This document shows, piece after piece, positions 1-7,321 of a stretch of DNA of 7,321 bases. The position numbers and the translations under genes are program-made. The first letter of the stretch is position 1; each line of letters begins with the position of its first letter. This DNA is from Nitrospiraceae bacterium (lineage in GTDB: Bacteria > Nitrospirota > Nitrospiria > Nitrospirales > UBA8639): the NCBI GenBank assembly GCA_003523945.1, contig DOFS01000226.1, positions 1-7,321 of the forward strand, read 5' to 3'. The notes under the pieces were generated by a model. That model saw only the letters and a list, made by a program, of their open reading frames with translations, did no database searches and was not told the DNA's origin.

Positions 1-144
1 CCTCTATGCAAGGAAATCTGTTTTCATAAGAATTGGGAAGCTGATCATTTGAAAATTGGAATAGGGACTGAGATTGCCCCCCATGTTCATGATTGGTATC
101 CTGCCTACCTGTATACACACAACCCTAAAGAATTAAAGGTATAG
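1..144 (+). CDS. C-terminal end of an unrecognised protein (5' truncated by the window)
   Basis: The frame is open from the first base to a TAG at 142-144 and gives 47 residues. The sequence looks like real protein: it is rich in aromatic and histidine residues (HKNW, HVHDWYPAYLYTH), has a Cys-x3-Cys pair near the left edge (C3 and C7 of the visible part) and ends in a short charged tail (NPKELKV). The histidines and cysteines could bind metal or belong to a redox protein, which would suit the cytochrome c gene 67 bases downstream, but this is inference only. I do not recognise the family. The next gene has its own strong ribosome binding site, so it may or may not share this transcript. Confidence 0.55.
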   Translation, partial: PLCKEICFHKNWEADHLKIGIGTEIAPHVHDWYPAYLYTHNPKELKV

Positions 145-199
145 GAACACGAATTAGATCTAAATATCGAGATTTTTTAGCCTTTCCCAAATTTCAATG

Positions 200-206
200 A
201 AGGAGG
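200..206 (+). promoter_or_regulatory. Ribosome binding site of the cytochrome c gene
   Basis: AAGGAGG lies 5 bases before the ATG at 212. This near-perfect Shine-Dalgarno sequence overlaps the alternative upstream ATG at 197. That ATG has no purine-rich site of its own, so the site decides for the start at 212. Confidence 0.85.
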
Positions 207-211
207 TTTCC

Positions 212-718
212 ATGAATTACCACCTGCTTATTTTGGGAAGCACCCTTATTCTTTACGTTACCCTCGTGGAACCAGCCTGGTCAGTCAACCCTGCTGGCTA
301 TGGCAGCGCAGGAGGTGAATACAACATCAAAATCACCCGAGTCCCCGCGAATGAAATCACCAAAGCCAAATCTGAAAAACCTCCCATTGAGCCTACCCCG
401 GAAATCCTGGCCGAAGGAAAAGAAATTTTTCTGGGGCGTGGGGGCTGTATTAGTTGTCATGGGGCGGAAGGAAGAGGCAATGGAGCAGCTGCCAAAAATC
501 TTCCCATTCAACCAAGAGATTTTACCAACCCTAAGTTTAACAACTATCGAACACCTGGTGAAATGATGTGGGTCCTCAAAAATGGCAGTCTAGGACAGAC
601 CGGACGAGTTCCCGGAACAGGAATGCTTCCAGTGGTTCAGCCCAAAGGTTTCATTTCGGAAAATGATGGCTGGAAAGTCTTGTTGTATGAACGGAGTCTC
701 GGGAACTCGGTACATTAA
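212..718 (+). CDS. Exported mono-heme cytochrome c
   Basis: This is a 168-aa electron carrier or oxidase/dehydrogenase partner expected in the periplasm. Residues 5-22 are hydrophobic (HLLILGSTLILYVTLVEPAWS), followed by a plausible signal-peptidase site near AWS at 22-24. Residues 25-65 are a polar, Pro/Lys-rich linker. The class I-like cytochrome c domain runs from about 64 to 162. Its single CxxCH heme motif is CISCH, with C79, C82 and H83. Met138 in PGTGMLP is the likely sixth heme ligand, and the closing helix (DGWKVLLYERSL) is present. The signal n-region has no Lys or Arg when translation starts at 212; a start at 197 would add one Lys, but the ribosome binding site favours 212. No lipoprotein Cys is present, so the protein is soluble or held by an uncleaved N-terminal anchor. 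The redox partner cannot be told from this window. The gene lies 87 bases before the large fusion gene. Confidence 0.9.
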   Translation: MNYHLLILGSTLILYVTLVEPAWSVNPAGYGSAGGEYNIKITRVPANEITKAKSEKPPIEPTPEILAEGKEIFLGRGGCISCHGAEGRGNGAAAKNLPIQPRDFTNPKFNNYRTPGEMMWVLKNGSLGQTGRVPGTGMLPVVQPKGFISENDGWKVLLYERSLGNSVH

Positions 719-805
719 TCAATGCTTTTCCTAACCTATTGAATTTTTGTAAAGTGCAGACCCAATATTTTTACATTTCTGATCACGTAAAGCGAGAGAT
801 CCTTC

Positions 806-3800
806 ATGCCTGAATTCACAACAGAGCGCCAACCCAATCGGCTAAGTCGCGAAACCAGCCCGTACCTTCTTCAACATGCCTACAATCCGGTAGATTGGTT
901 CCCCTGGGGAGAGGAGGCGCTGAATCTGGCAAAGAAAGAGAATAAGCCAATTTTGCTCTCTATAGGCTATTCAGCCTGCCATTGGTGCCACGTGATGGAG
1001 CGGGAATCGTTTGAAAATCAGGCCATCGCGGATCTGATGAACCGGTACTTCGTGAATATCAAAGTGGACAGGGAAGAACGGCCGGATTTAGATGAGATCT
1101 ATATGCAGGCTACCACTGCCATGAACCAGGGGCACGGCGGATGGCCCATGACGGTATTTCTCACTCCCGATCAGGACCCAATTTTTGCAGGCACCTATTT
1201 CCCTCCGACCGACCGCTATGGTCGTCCGGGATTCGGTTCAATTCTGACAAACATAGGCGAGGGGTGGAAAAAAGATCAAGCCAACATCACGCAACAAGCC
1301 AGTCGATTCACCGCCCGCCTGCGGAACGCCTTGCAACCTGCATCTCCACTTGCCGTGGGTGCAGCCGAGATTGAAGATGCCGTCAAGCAATATGCCCGTG
1401 ATTTTGATGCACGTTATGGAGGATTTGGACGTGCGCCTAAGTTTCCACCTGCCACCGGCCTTTCATTTCTCTTGCGCCAATATCACTGGAGTCGAGAAAA
1501 AACACTACTCGCCATGGTGACCAAAACTTTGGATGGCATGGCTGCCGGCGGGCTGTACGATCATTTTGGTGGAGGATTTGCACGTTATTCCACCGATGAC
1601 GAATGGTTAGCCCCGCACTTTGAAAAGATGCTGTATGACAATGCCCTCCTCGCACGGACATACGTTGAGGCGTTTCAAGTCACAGGAGAGAATCGATACC
1701 GCCAGGTCGCCACGGAGACTTTAGATTACATTTTGCGTGAAATGACCGCACCGGAAGGCGGATTTTATTCGGCGACTGATGCGGACAGCGAAGGAGTAGA
1801 AGGCAAGTTTTTCGTGTGGACGCCGGAACAGATACGTGAAATTCTGACGAACGAACAAGACGCCACTCGCTTCTGCGCGTATTATGACATCACGGATGAA
1901 GGCAATTGGGAACATACCAACATCCCACGCACCAAAAAATCGCTGGAAACGGTGGCCAAGGAATTAGGCTGTTCCCCTGAAGACTTACGTGAGACGATCA
2001 TGCGTGCAAAACCTCACGTGTACCAGGCTCGACTAGAACGGGTGCCCCCAGGACTCGATGATAAAATCATTACCGCCTGGAATGGCATGATGATCGGGAC
2101 GATGGCCGATGCCGGGCGTGTGTTTAATCACCAACCCTATCTGGATGGTGCCATTCGTGCCGCGGATTTCCTGCTGACCACCCTTTCACGCCCCGAAAGC
2201 CGGCTATGGCGCACTTACCGTGCGGGGCACGCCCATCTTAATGCCTGCTTGGAAGATTATGCATATGCTGCCGAAGCCATGATCGACGTCTATGAAGCCA
2301 CGGGGGATGAACGGTATCTTCATGAGGGGGTCTCATTAGCTGAACGCCTTATGGAAGACTTTGAAGATCGAGACCATGGGGGATTTTTTACCACTGCGGT
2401 TGATCATGAAGCTTTAATTATCCGGGGACGAGAAGGCGCCGATGGTGCAATTCCTAGCGGCAATGCGGTGGCCGCATCAGCTTTGGCCCGCTTATCATTT
2501 CACGGTGATCGCGAAGACTTTCGGACGGCCGCCATCAACGCCATTAGGGCCTATGGACAACAAATCGGGCAGGTGCCCAGGGGATTTCCCAAAAGTCTCA
2601 TGGTCGTGGATCTTTTATTACGAGGTCCGGTGGAATTGGCTCTGGTGGGAACTCCCGGAGACAAGGGATACGGCCAACTTCGCACGGCGGTCAATGCGTG
2701 TTTTGTACCTTATCGCATTTTGGCCTACCGGCAAGAACTGGAGAGTGAATCGACTCATCCCCTGTTAGCAGGGAAAAATCTGGTCAATGGAAAAGCCGCG
2801 CTCTATGTTTGTAAAAACTTTGCCTGCCAAACCCCGATCACCGATCCTCAAGCCGTGTTATCTGCACTGAGCAATCCTCAGGGAATCACCCCTTCAGCAC
2901 CGGTAGAAAGATTGCAAGCCCTGACCAGCCATGGCCTCTCTGGAAACGCAACTTCCCTTGGAACGGGTCAGTATGTGGCCAGAATTTTGGCCAGCCCGCG
3001 CGATTCGCGTCCTTCCTCTCATGGATACACCTCTTTGGGTTCAACCGGACTAACCACTTCTCGCATTGGCTTTGGTGGCTACCGGATCGATGTTGGAGTG
3101 GAAGAACACCGAAAAGCACTTGAAAGGGCACTACAAGACGGGTGCAATCTCATCGATACCTCTTCCAATTATGCCGATGGTGGGAGTGAACGGCTGGTCG
3201 GTGCGGTTCTCAAGGAACTCATTGCCAAACAGATTGTCTCTCGTGAAGAGATCATCGTAGTCTCAAAAATCGGCTACGTGCAAGGAAATAATCTCATCCG
3301 GGCGGAGGCCAGGGAACAAGCCGGCAACCCGTTTCCCGAGATGGTCAAATATGGCGACGGCATCTGGCATTGCCTCCATCCCATGTTTTTAGAAGAGCAA
3401 CTCATTCTCTCCCTTGACCGCCTGGGACTGGAAACCCTGGATGTCTGCCTTCTGCACAACCCTGAATATTTCCTGTCGGATGCCAAAAATCGACATTTGT
3501 CGATCGACCCCCTCCGCACGGAAGATCTCCGGCAGGAATTTTACCGGCGTCTGGAACAAGCATTTGTCTATCTCGAATCACAGATCGTCGCTGGCCGCTT
3601 GCAATATTATGGAGTATCCTCAAATACCTGCACAGCGAAACCCGAAAATCCCGAAGCCACATCACTTTCTCGTATGCTCAAGGCCGCTGAGGCTGCCGCA
3701 AGGCAGGCCGGCATTCCTCGCCATCATTTTCGTGTTCTGCAACTTCCGATGAATGTGTTTGAATCGGGAGCCCTGCTCTCCCCCAATACCGGCCCTGAAC

Positions 3801-4519
3801 AGTCGCAAACGGTGTTGGCCTTGGCCAAGGAAGTCAACATTGCCATATTGGTGAACCGACCACTGAATGCCATCCCGGAGAAAGGCGGAGGGATGATTCG
3901 TCTCGCAGACCCCCAGGTGGAAATTTCCAATACGAATTTTGATGCCCAGCAGCCCAAAGTCGCCGCACTGGAGCACGACTACAAGCAGGTGCTAGCACCA
4001 CAAATTCCAAAACCGGAAAAGGGAGCTGCCCCACTGGATTTTTTCAATTGGGCTGAAGAACTGAAACGGATTCGACCGTCCATCCAAAATCTGGAGCACT
4101 GGGACCAAATCGAATCACAAACGATTGCTCCACATGCCAATCAGGTTTTCCAGCTGCTTACCAGACATTTCGCCGGCAAAAAGGAAGAAGAACAAATATG
4201 GGAATCGTGGCGGGATCGGTATGTCCCCGAACTTGTCTCCCTTCTCAAGGTCATGCGTATGGAGGCCGCGCAAAAAAGTGCGCAGAAAATCGCTGAAATC
4301 AGACAACTGATCGACCCCTTTTTACCGGAACCAAAACGAGAAGAACCCTTTTCCCGTAAAGCACTCTGGGCGGTTGCCAGCACCCCTGGCGTGACCTGTG
4401 TGCTCAATGGCATGCGCCACCCAGTCTATGTCGACGACTCGTTAACCATCCTGCAATGGGAATCGCTCTCTCAGCCTCGCGCACTGTTTGAGACCATTCA
4501 TTCAACCAAAATTCCTTGA
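806..4519 (+). CDS. Fusion protein: SSP411/YyaL (DUF255 thioredoxin-like plus six-hairpin barrel) joined to an aldo/keto reductase
   Basis: The protein has 1237 aa and no signal peptide, so it is probably cytoplasmic. Residues 11-170 are the DsbH/DUF255 thioredoxin-like domain, with the family signature [13 protein letters not shown], a CHWC active-site-like motif (C58, C61) and a WP cis-proline motif (W113-P114). Residues 185-690 form the (alpha/alpha)6-barrel part related to N-acylglucosamine 2-epimerase-type folds. It carries the family hallmarks [20 protein letters not shown] (261-280), SATDADSEG (322-330), [12 protein letters not shown] (418-429), [11 protein letters not shown] (481-491), [12 protein letters not shown] (549-560) and the usual end YVCKNFACQ (667-675). 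Residues 690-743 are a linker. Residues 744-1235 are an aldo/keto reductase with the full catalytic tetrad D784, Y789, K821 and H884, and the C-terminal cofactor segment at 1188-1213. SSP411 proteins normally stop near 680-700 aa and the reductases near 320 aa; this reductase part is about 490 aa because of an insertion near 1050-1180. The biochemical role of SSP411 proteins is not established; a sugar or aldehyde substrate is inference. The ATG at 806 has only a weak GAGAGA site before it, but it sits directly before the family's N-terminal signature. Confidence 0.93.
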   Translation: MPEFTTERQPNRLSRETSPYLLQHAYNPVDWFPWGEEALNLAKKENKPILLSIGYSACHWCHVMERESFENQAIADLMNRYFVNIKVDREERPDLDEIYMQATTAMNQGHGGWPMTVFLTPDQDPIFAGTYFPPTDRYGRPGFGSILTNIGEGWKKDQANITQQASRFTARLRNALQPASPLAVGAAEIEDAVKQYARDFDARYGGFGRAPKFPPATGLSFLLRQYHWSREKTLLAMVTKTLDGMAAGGLYDHFGGGFARYSTDDEWLAPHFEKMLYDNALLARTYVEAFQVTGENRYRQVATETLDYILREMTAPEGGFYSATDADSEGVEGKFFVWTPEQIREILTNEQDATRFCAYYDITDEGNWEHTNIPRTKKSLETVAKELGCSPEDLRETIMRAKPHVYQARLERVPPGLDDKIITAWNGMMIGTMADAGRVFNHQPYLDGAIRAADFLLTTLSRPESRLWRTYRAGHAHLNACLEDYAYAAEAMIDVYEATGDERYLHEGVSLAERLMEDFEDRDHGGFFTTAVDHEALIIRGREGADGAIPSGNAVAASALARLSFHGDREDFRTAAINAIRAYGQQIGQVPRGFPKSLMVVDLLLRGPVELALVGTPGDKGYGQLRTAVNACFVPYRILAYRQELESESTHPLLAGKNLVNGKAALYVCKNFACQTPITDPQAVLSALSNPQGITPSAPVERLQALTSHGLSGNATSLGTGQYVARILASPRDSRPSSHGYTSLGSTGLTTSRIGFGGYRIDVGVEEHRKALERALQDGCNLIDTSSNYADGGSERLVGAVLKELIAKQIVSREEIIVVSKIGYVQGNNLIRAEAREQAGNPFPEMVKYGDGIWHCLHPMFLEEQLILSLDRLGLETLDVCLLHNPEYFLSDAKNRHLSIDPLRTEDLRQEFYRRLEQAFVYLESQIVAGRLQYYGVSSNTCTAKPENPEATSLSRMLKAAEAAARQAGIPRHHFRVLQLPMNVFESGALLSPNTGPEQSQTVLALAKEVNIAILVNRPLNAIPEKGGGMIRLADPQVEISNTNFDAQQPKVAALEHDYKQVLAPQIPKPEKGAAPLDFFNWAEELKRIRPSIQNLEHWDQIESQTIAPHANQVFQLLTRHFAGKKEEEQIWESWRDRYVPELVSLLKVMRMEAAQKSAQKIAEIRQLIDPFLPEPKREEPFSRKALWAVASTPGVTCVLNGMRHPVYVDDSLTILQWESLSQPRALFETIHSTKIP

Positions 4520-4538
4520 TTCTCGCTCGATATTTTGC

Positions 4539-4562
4539 TTGCTTGAAAATGAAAGCAATTTT
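4539..4562 (+). terminator. Weak candidate terminator after the fusion gene
   Basis: TTGCTT (4539-4544) can pair with AAGCAA (4553-4558) around an 8-base loop, and TTTT follows directly. It starts 20 bases after the stop codon of the fusion gene. The stem has only two G-C pairs, and the same bases can form other A/T-rich hairpins (for example AATGAAA with TTTCATT at 4548-4566), so it may simply be AT-rich spacer. Confidence 0.22.
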
Positions 4563-4607
4563 CATTATTGCTAATAAACCTTGGGATTTGATAGATTTAA
4601 ATACGAT

Positions 4608-5369
4608 ATGGAAACGATTGGACAATTAATTGGGTTGGGGGCGCTTGCAGGAGTTTTCCCGATTTATCTGGGCATCGCCTTGGCCTTAGTCATCGCAAAG
4701 GCCCTGAGTCGAACCTGGGAAGGCTATTTGACCGGGATCGCCACCGGTGTGCTCGTCTACCTCTTTTTTGATCTCATGCACGAAGCTGTGGAATTCACGG
4801 GCGCGACGGATCTGCTTTCGTGGGTTGCCTTTCTCGGCAGCTTGCTGATCGGGTTTGTAGGACTGGTGCTCATCGAGCAACGCCAGCAGGGACGGAACCG
4901 GACAGAGCCATCCAAGTTGTTTTTACCTTATATGGTTGCCCTAGGCATGGGACTTCATAATATGGGAGAAGGCCTCGCAATAGGCGCCGCATATATGCAG
5001 GGTGAATGGGTCTTAAGTGGGGTATTGATCATGGGTTTTGCCTTACACAATGGGACGGAAGGATTTGCCATCATCGGTTCGGCTGGAAAATCAAGGCCGG
5101 GGCTCAAAGATATCATCCTGATGGGAATGTTAGCAGGTCTACCAACCTGTCTAGGAACCTTAATCAGCGGATTTGCAGTGTCTCATTATTTTACTATCAT
5201 GTTTTTTGCGCTGGCGGCCGGCTCACTTTTATACGTTATCTTTTCCTTAACCACGATTTTCTATACTGCCACCAGACGGGTTCAATCGGCCTATGGTGTC
5301 TTCACCGGCATCAGTCTCATGTTCGTCACGGCCATGGTGTTGCAGATAGTCAGCGGCATCCGCTCGTAA
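4608..5369 (+). CDS. ZIP-family divalent metal transporter
   Basis: This is a 253-aa inner-membrane protein expected to move zinc or another divalent metal into the cytoplasm. Eight membrane segments can be drawn, at about residues 5-30, 40-57, 70-90, 105-128, 135-156, 166-190, 195-217 and 229-250, which is the ZIP topology. The metal-site motifs lie in segments 4 and 5: HNMGEG (H117, N118, E121) and HNGTEG (H147, N148, E151). Segment 2 has DLMHEAVE with H59 and E60. The usual Pro of the HNxPEG motif is missing from both copies. The loop between segments 3 and 4 (about 90-104) is short and charged and lacks the His-rich stretch of many ZIPs. The ATG at 4608 is preferred over an in-frame TTG at 4581, because the protein then begins directly before the first helix, but neither start has a good ribosome binding site. 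The exact metal cannot be told from the sequence. Nothing links it functionally to the fusion gene 88 bases upstream. Confidence 0.9.
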   Translation: METIGQLIGLGALAGVFPIYLGIALALVIAKALSRTWEGYLTGIATGVLVYLFFDLMHEAVEFTGATDLLSWVAFLGSLLIGFVGLVLIEQRQQGRNRTEPSKLFLPYMVALGMGLHNMGEGLAIGAAYMQGEWVLSGVLIMGFALHNGTEGFAIIGSAGKSRPGLKDIILMGMLAGLPTCLGTLISGFAVSHYFTIMFFALAAGSLLYVIFSLTTIFYTATRRVQSAYGVFTGISLMFVTAMVLQIVSGIRS

Positions 5370-5676
5370 TAGAAAAATTACCCAAACTACCCCCCTTTAA
5401 GGGTTATGCAGGCCAACCGCTTAAAACCTTTACGAACACACCCAATCTAATCACATAAGCCCCCTGTGTGGGTAAATAATCACATCCCTTTCTCAAGGCA
5501 ACATTTCAAATAAGGTGAGGTGCGGCTCGAAACATTTTTCCCTCACTTACATTGGAAGCCTTCGGGAAGAATGGAGTGTTTTCATAGTGGAATGTTAGGC
5601 ATCTTCCCCTTTTCGAGTCTTTGCATTAGCAGGAAAATTTTTTCGTTACTCCCTGCGGCCATCCAAAATTTCTTAA
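5370..5676. other. Non-coding gap between two converging genes
   Basis: These 307 bases separate the end of the ZIP gene from the end of the minus-strand pentapeptide gene. I see no convincing ORF, RNA gene or strong bidirectional terminator. The only structure is CCCTT/AAGGG at about 5393-5403, whose arms are too close to fold. The region is AT-rich near 5630-5680. Confidence 0.6.
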
Positions 5677-6405
5677 TTAATCCTGCACAAATAAGTGGGG
5701 ATACTCCTTGGCGACCTGTTCAGAGATCGGTGGATCAAGGCGAGCGTTTAGTAAAGAGCGGGCCTTTGACAGTTGAATGATGGTGATGTTTTGAACAGCC
5801 TGAAGGTCAGCCTCCTGCAAGTTCACCTGAATCATGGAGGCCTTTTCGACATTCGCCCCGCATACATTGGCTTGCCTGAGATTTGATTGAGCAAGATCAG
5901 TGCTGGCAAGATTAGCTCCAGCGAGATCCGCCTGAACCATATTAGCCTCTCGAAGTTTGCTCCCTTCCAGATTGGCCCTGATAAGTTTTGCACTCTGCAA
6001 ATTGGTCAAGTGAAGATTGGCATCGGTCAGATTTGCTTCCGTGACATCGGCCCCGGTTAAATCGGTTTTGGCCAGATGCGCTCGTTCAAGATTTGCCCGT
6101 ACGAGAATGGCTTTGAGCAGATCAGCTTCACTCACGTTTGCATTTTTCAAATTTGCCCCGGTCAGATTCGCCTCCATCAGACTTGATTCAGTCAGATTTG
6201 CCCCGGACAACATTGCTCCTGAAAGGTCGGCTTTATTGAAATTCACATCCTGAAGGTTAGCGCCATCCAAATCAACACCGGACAATTCCATGCTTGAAAA
6301 ATTCCCACCACTTAAATCAACACGAATCGAAGGGTTCATCTTTCTCCAGGCATTCCAGATTTGCACACCTTCTTTGATCAATTTCAGCTGCTCTTGATTC
6401 GCCAT
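5677..6405 (-). CDS. Pentapeptide-repeat protein
   Basis: The protein has 242 aa, no signal peptide and no membrane segment. Residues 1-28 form a helical cap (EQLKLIKEGVQIWNAWRK). About 34 tandem five-residue repeats of the A(D/N)LxX type run from about 29 to 203, for example LSGANL, LTGANL and LVRANL. These fold as a right-handed quadrilateral beta-helix, about eight or nine coils here. Residues 204-242 are a conserved-looking C-terminal cap (LLNARLDPPISEQVAKEYPHLF). Both caps resemble those of many bacterial cytosolic pentapeptide proteins, so the gene appears complete. Function is not known; such proteins range from DNA mimics acting on gyrase to scaffolds, and nothing here selects one. 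The frame stays open upstream as far as an ATG at 6624, but the AAAGGAGT site before 6405 fixes the start. The cap motif also begins there. The gene lies 262 bases downstream of comEC on the same strand. Confidence 0.93.
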   Translation of the reverse strand: MANQEQLKLIKEGVQIWNAWRKMNPSIRVDLSGGNFSSMELSGVDLDGANLQDVNFNKADLSGAMLSGANLTESSLMEANLTGANLKNANVSEADLLKAILVRANLERAHLAKTDLTGADVTEANLTDANLHLTNLQSAKLIRANLEGSKLREANMVQADLAGANLASTDLAQSNLRQANVCGANVEKASMIQVNLQEADLQAVQNITIIQLSKARSLLNARLDPPISEQVAKEYPHLFVQD

Positions 6406-6408
6406 AAG

Positions 6409-6416
6409 ACTCCTTT
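6409..6416 (-). promoter_or_regulatory. Ribosome binding site of the pentapeptide-repeat gene
   Basis: On the minus strand the sequence reads AAAGGAGTCTT directly before the ATG at 6405. The AGGAG core is 4 bases from the start codon region. It decides against the longer 315-aa reading of the same frame. Confidence 0.85.
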
Positions 6417-6436
6417 GGTAGAGATAATCCGCCCCT

Positions 6437-6496
6437 GGTAAGACTATTTTACCTGCGCCATACAGGTAAATCCCCGGCGGTAATTTAAAACGGTAA
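6437..6496 (-). promoter_or_regulatory. Inverted repeat and GGTAA cluster in the pentapeptide gene leader
   Basis: A perfect dyad TTTACCTG (6448-6455), 7-base spacer, CAGGTAAA (6463-6470) lies 43-65 bases before the start codon of the pentapeptide gene. GGTAA also occurs at 6437-6441, 6479-6483 and 6492-6496, and in both arms of the dyad, so five copies lie within 60 bases. No U-tract follows the dyad on the gene strand, which speaks against a terminator. It may be a repressor or activator operator or an mRNA hairpin. I cannot assign a regulator, and the cluster could be chance in AT-rich leader DNA. Confidence 0.35.
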
Positions 6497-6667
6497 CACA
6501 GTATTTTGTGCACATCTCTGCCTAACATTCGGGAATAGAGCCAGCCCATCTGCAGTAGGCAAAAACCGGAATCGAAACGGAAAACGTCCTGGATGGATCC
6601 ACGATACAGCAGAAGGACGAACACGAAGAAGCTGAAATAAAATTGTCGAGGTGTGGGAAAACCCTAT

Positions 6668-7321
6668 TCATCGATTCCACATTCGAGCCCAATTGGCCCA
6701 TTCCTCTCTCCACATACGCGGGCCGACTTGAACCCGGAGAAGGCTTTTCTCTCTGGTTGTATTCACCGTCATGTCGTCTGATCCGAGAATCGAAGTGAAC
6801 CAGACCGCTCCATCGCGATCAGTCCGGTACACAGGAAGTCCCCGCTGTTCATAAGCATCAAGCACCTCGGGAGCCGGATGTCCATACCGGTTGCGTGCAC
6901 CAACCGAAACTATCATCACTTCAGCCTGAAGCCGATTTACCCACTCACGATGCAAAGAACTTTTGGCCCCATGATGCGGCACTTTCACGACGCGGGCGGA
7001 CAGACCATTCGGAACGTGGAGCAATCCATCCAGAGATTCATGCTCCGCATCGGCCGTTAACAAAAATGAATGCGCTCCGCACTCGAGTCTGGTGACAAGC
7101 GATCGATTGTTGAGATCCTTTCCACTGGACAATGCCCTTGAACGATATCTCTCGGTCCTTTGGCTGCGAGAAGGATTCAGCACAATCAGAGAACACAGTC
7201 CTGGACTGAGAATTTGGGTTCCTGCCGTGATTGTCTGTTCCGTAAGTCCGGCAGATTTCACCGCCGAATGGAGTTCCGAAAAAAATCGTTCCGGCCGCGA
7301 GACGCCATTATCCCAATACTG
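6668..7321 (-). CDS. comEC: ComEC/Rec2 C-terminal metallo-beta-lactamase-like domain (5' part outside the window)
   Basis: The visible part is 217 aa and the frame is open through the right edge, so the GTG at 7261 is internal and not a start. ComEC is the inner-membrane channel that passes single-stranded DNA into the cytoplasm during natural transformation; its C-terminal domain has a metallo-beta-lactamase fold and is thought to act as the nuclease. Seen here: WDNG (visible residues 3-6), NNRSLVTRLE (71-80), LLTAD (88-91 region, D91), VPHHGAKSS (114-122, with H116 and H117), SVGARNRYGHP (139-149, H148) and YRTDRDGAV (165-173). This order is typical of the ComEC C-terminus. The usual TGD motif reads TAD here. 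The protein ends with a Trp/Arg-rich tail of about 40 residues (174-217) with no recognised motif. Whether the membrane competence domain is present must be read from the neighbouring sequence. Confidence 0.9.
   Translation of the reverse strand, partial: QYWDNGVSRPERFFSELHSAVKSAGLTEQTITAGTQILSPGLCSLIVLNPSRSQRTERYRSRALSSGKDLNNRSLVTRLECGAHSFLLTADAEHESLDGLLHVPNGLSARVVKVPHHGAKSSLHREWVNRLQAEVMIVSVGARNRYGHPAPEVLDAYEQRGLPVYRTDRDGAVWFTSILGSDDMTVNTTREKSLLRVQVGPRMWREEWANWARMWNR

Noticed and set aside
154..163. Palindrome TTAGATCTAA with a following T6 run at about 173-178
   Set aside because: Ten bases is too short to be significant in AT-rich spacer, and no stable hairpin joins it to the T-run, so it is not called an operator or terminator.
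739..775. Possible -35/-10 pairs before the fusion gene (TTGAAT or TTGTAA with AATATT or TTACAT)
   Set aside because: Matches to the consensus are poor and several equally weak pairs are possible in this AT-rich gap.
4581..4607. TTG start for the ZIP transporter
   Set aside because: It has no Shine-Dalgarno sequence, and the nine added residues are polar and lie before the first membrane helix. The ATG at 4608 is simpler, although its own site is also weak.
5520..5780. GTG-initiated 86-aa plus-strand frame in the converging gap
   Set aside because: It runs into the 3' end of the pentapeptide gene in antisense, has no ribosome binding site that matches and no recognisable protein character.
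6017..6253. Plus-strand 78-aa frame with repeating Arg/Phe/Ala/Ser/Val units
   Set aside because: It is the antisense reading of the pentapeptide repeats. The periodicity comes from the real gene on the minus strand, and there is no ribosome binding site.
6406..6624. N-terminal extension of the pentapeptide protein by 73 residues
   Set aside because: The strong AGGAG site and the family's typical cap both start at 6405. The extension has no matching features and covers the likely regulatory leader.
7259..7261. GTG at 7261 as the start of a 197-aa metallo-beta-lactamase protein
   Set aside because: The frame remains open to the window edge, and the residues before it (YWDNG and following) continue the ComEC domain, so the codon is internal.

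Overview
The window looks like an ordinary chromosomal stretch of a free-living Gram-negative-type bacterium with about 50% GC. A secreted mono-heme cytochrome c, a YyaL/SSP411-family protein, a ZIP transporter, a pentapeptide-repeat protein and ComEC together would fit a nitrite-oxidising Nitrospirota such as Nitrospira. That placement is a guess from gene content and protein style, and no marker gene proves it. There is no tRNA, rRNA, CRISPR array, transposase or phage gene.

Layout, plus strand first. Positions 1-144 hold the last 47 codons of an unrecognised protein. A small exported cytochrome c (212-718) follows. Next comes a very large gene (806-4519, 1237 aa), which joins a complete thioredoxin-like/six-hairpin SSP411 (YyaL, DUF255) protein to a complete aldo/keto reductase. 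A ZIP-family metal transporter (4608-5369) closes the plus-strand group. The two left-hand gaps are 67 and 87 bases and the gap before the ZIP gene is 88 bases. The genes could therefore be co-transcribed or have separate promoters, and the sequence does not decide.

After about 300 non-coding bases two genes lie on the minus strand, converging on the ZIP gene. They are a pentapeptide-repeat protein (5677-6405) and the C-terminal metallo-beta-lactamase-like domain of ComEC (6668 to beyond the right edge). The 262-base leader between them contains a perfect 8-bp inverted repeat and several copies of GGTAA, which may be a regulatory site.

The best candidate for something unusual is the SSP411-aldo/keto reductase fusion. 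Both halves keep their signature residues, the reading frame is unbroken, and the reductase half carries an extra helical block of about 130 residues before its last cofactor-binding segment. The fusion suggests that the poorly understood SSP411 fold and an NADPH-dependent carbonyl reduction act on connected substrates. No multi-gene novel system (defence, mobile or biosynthetic) is visible.
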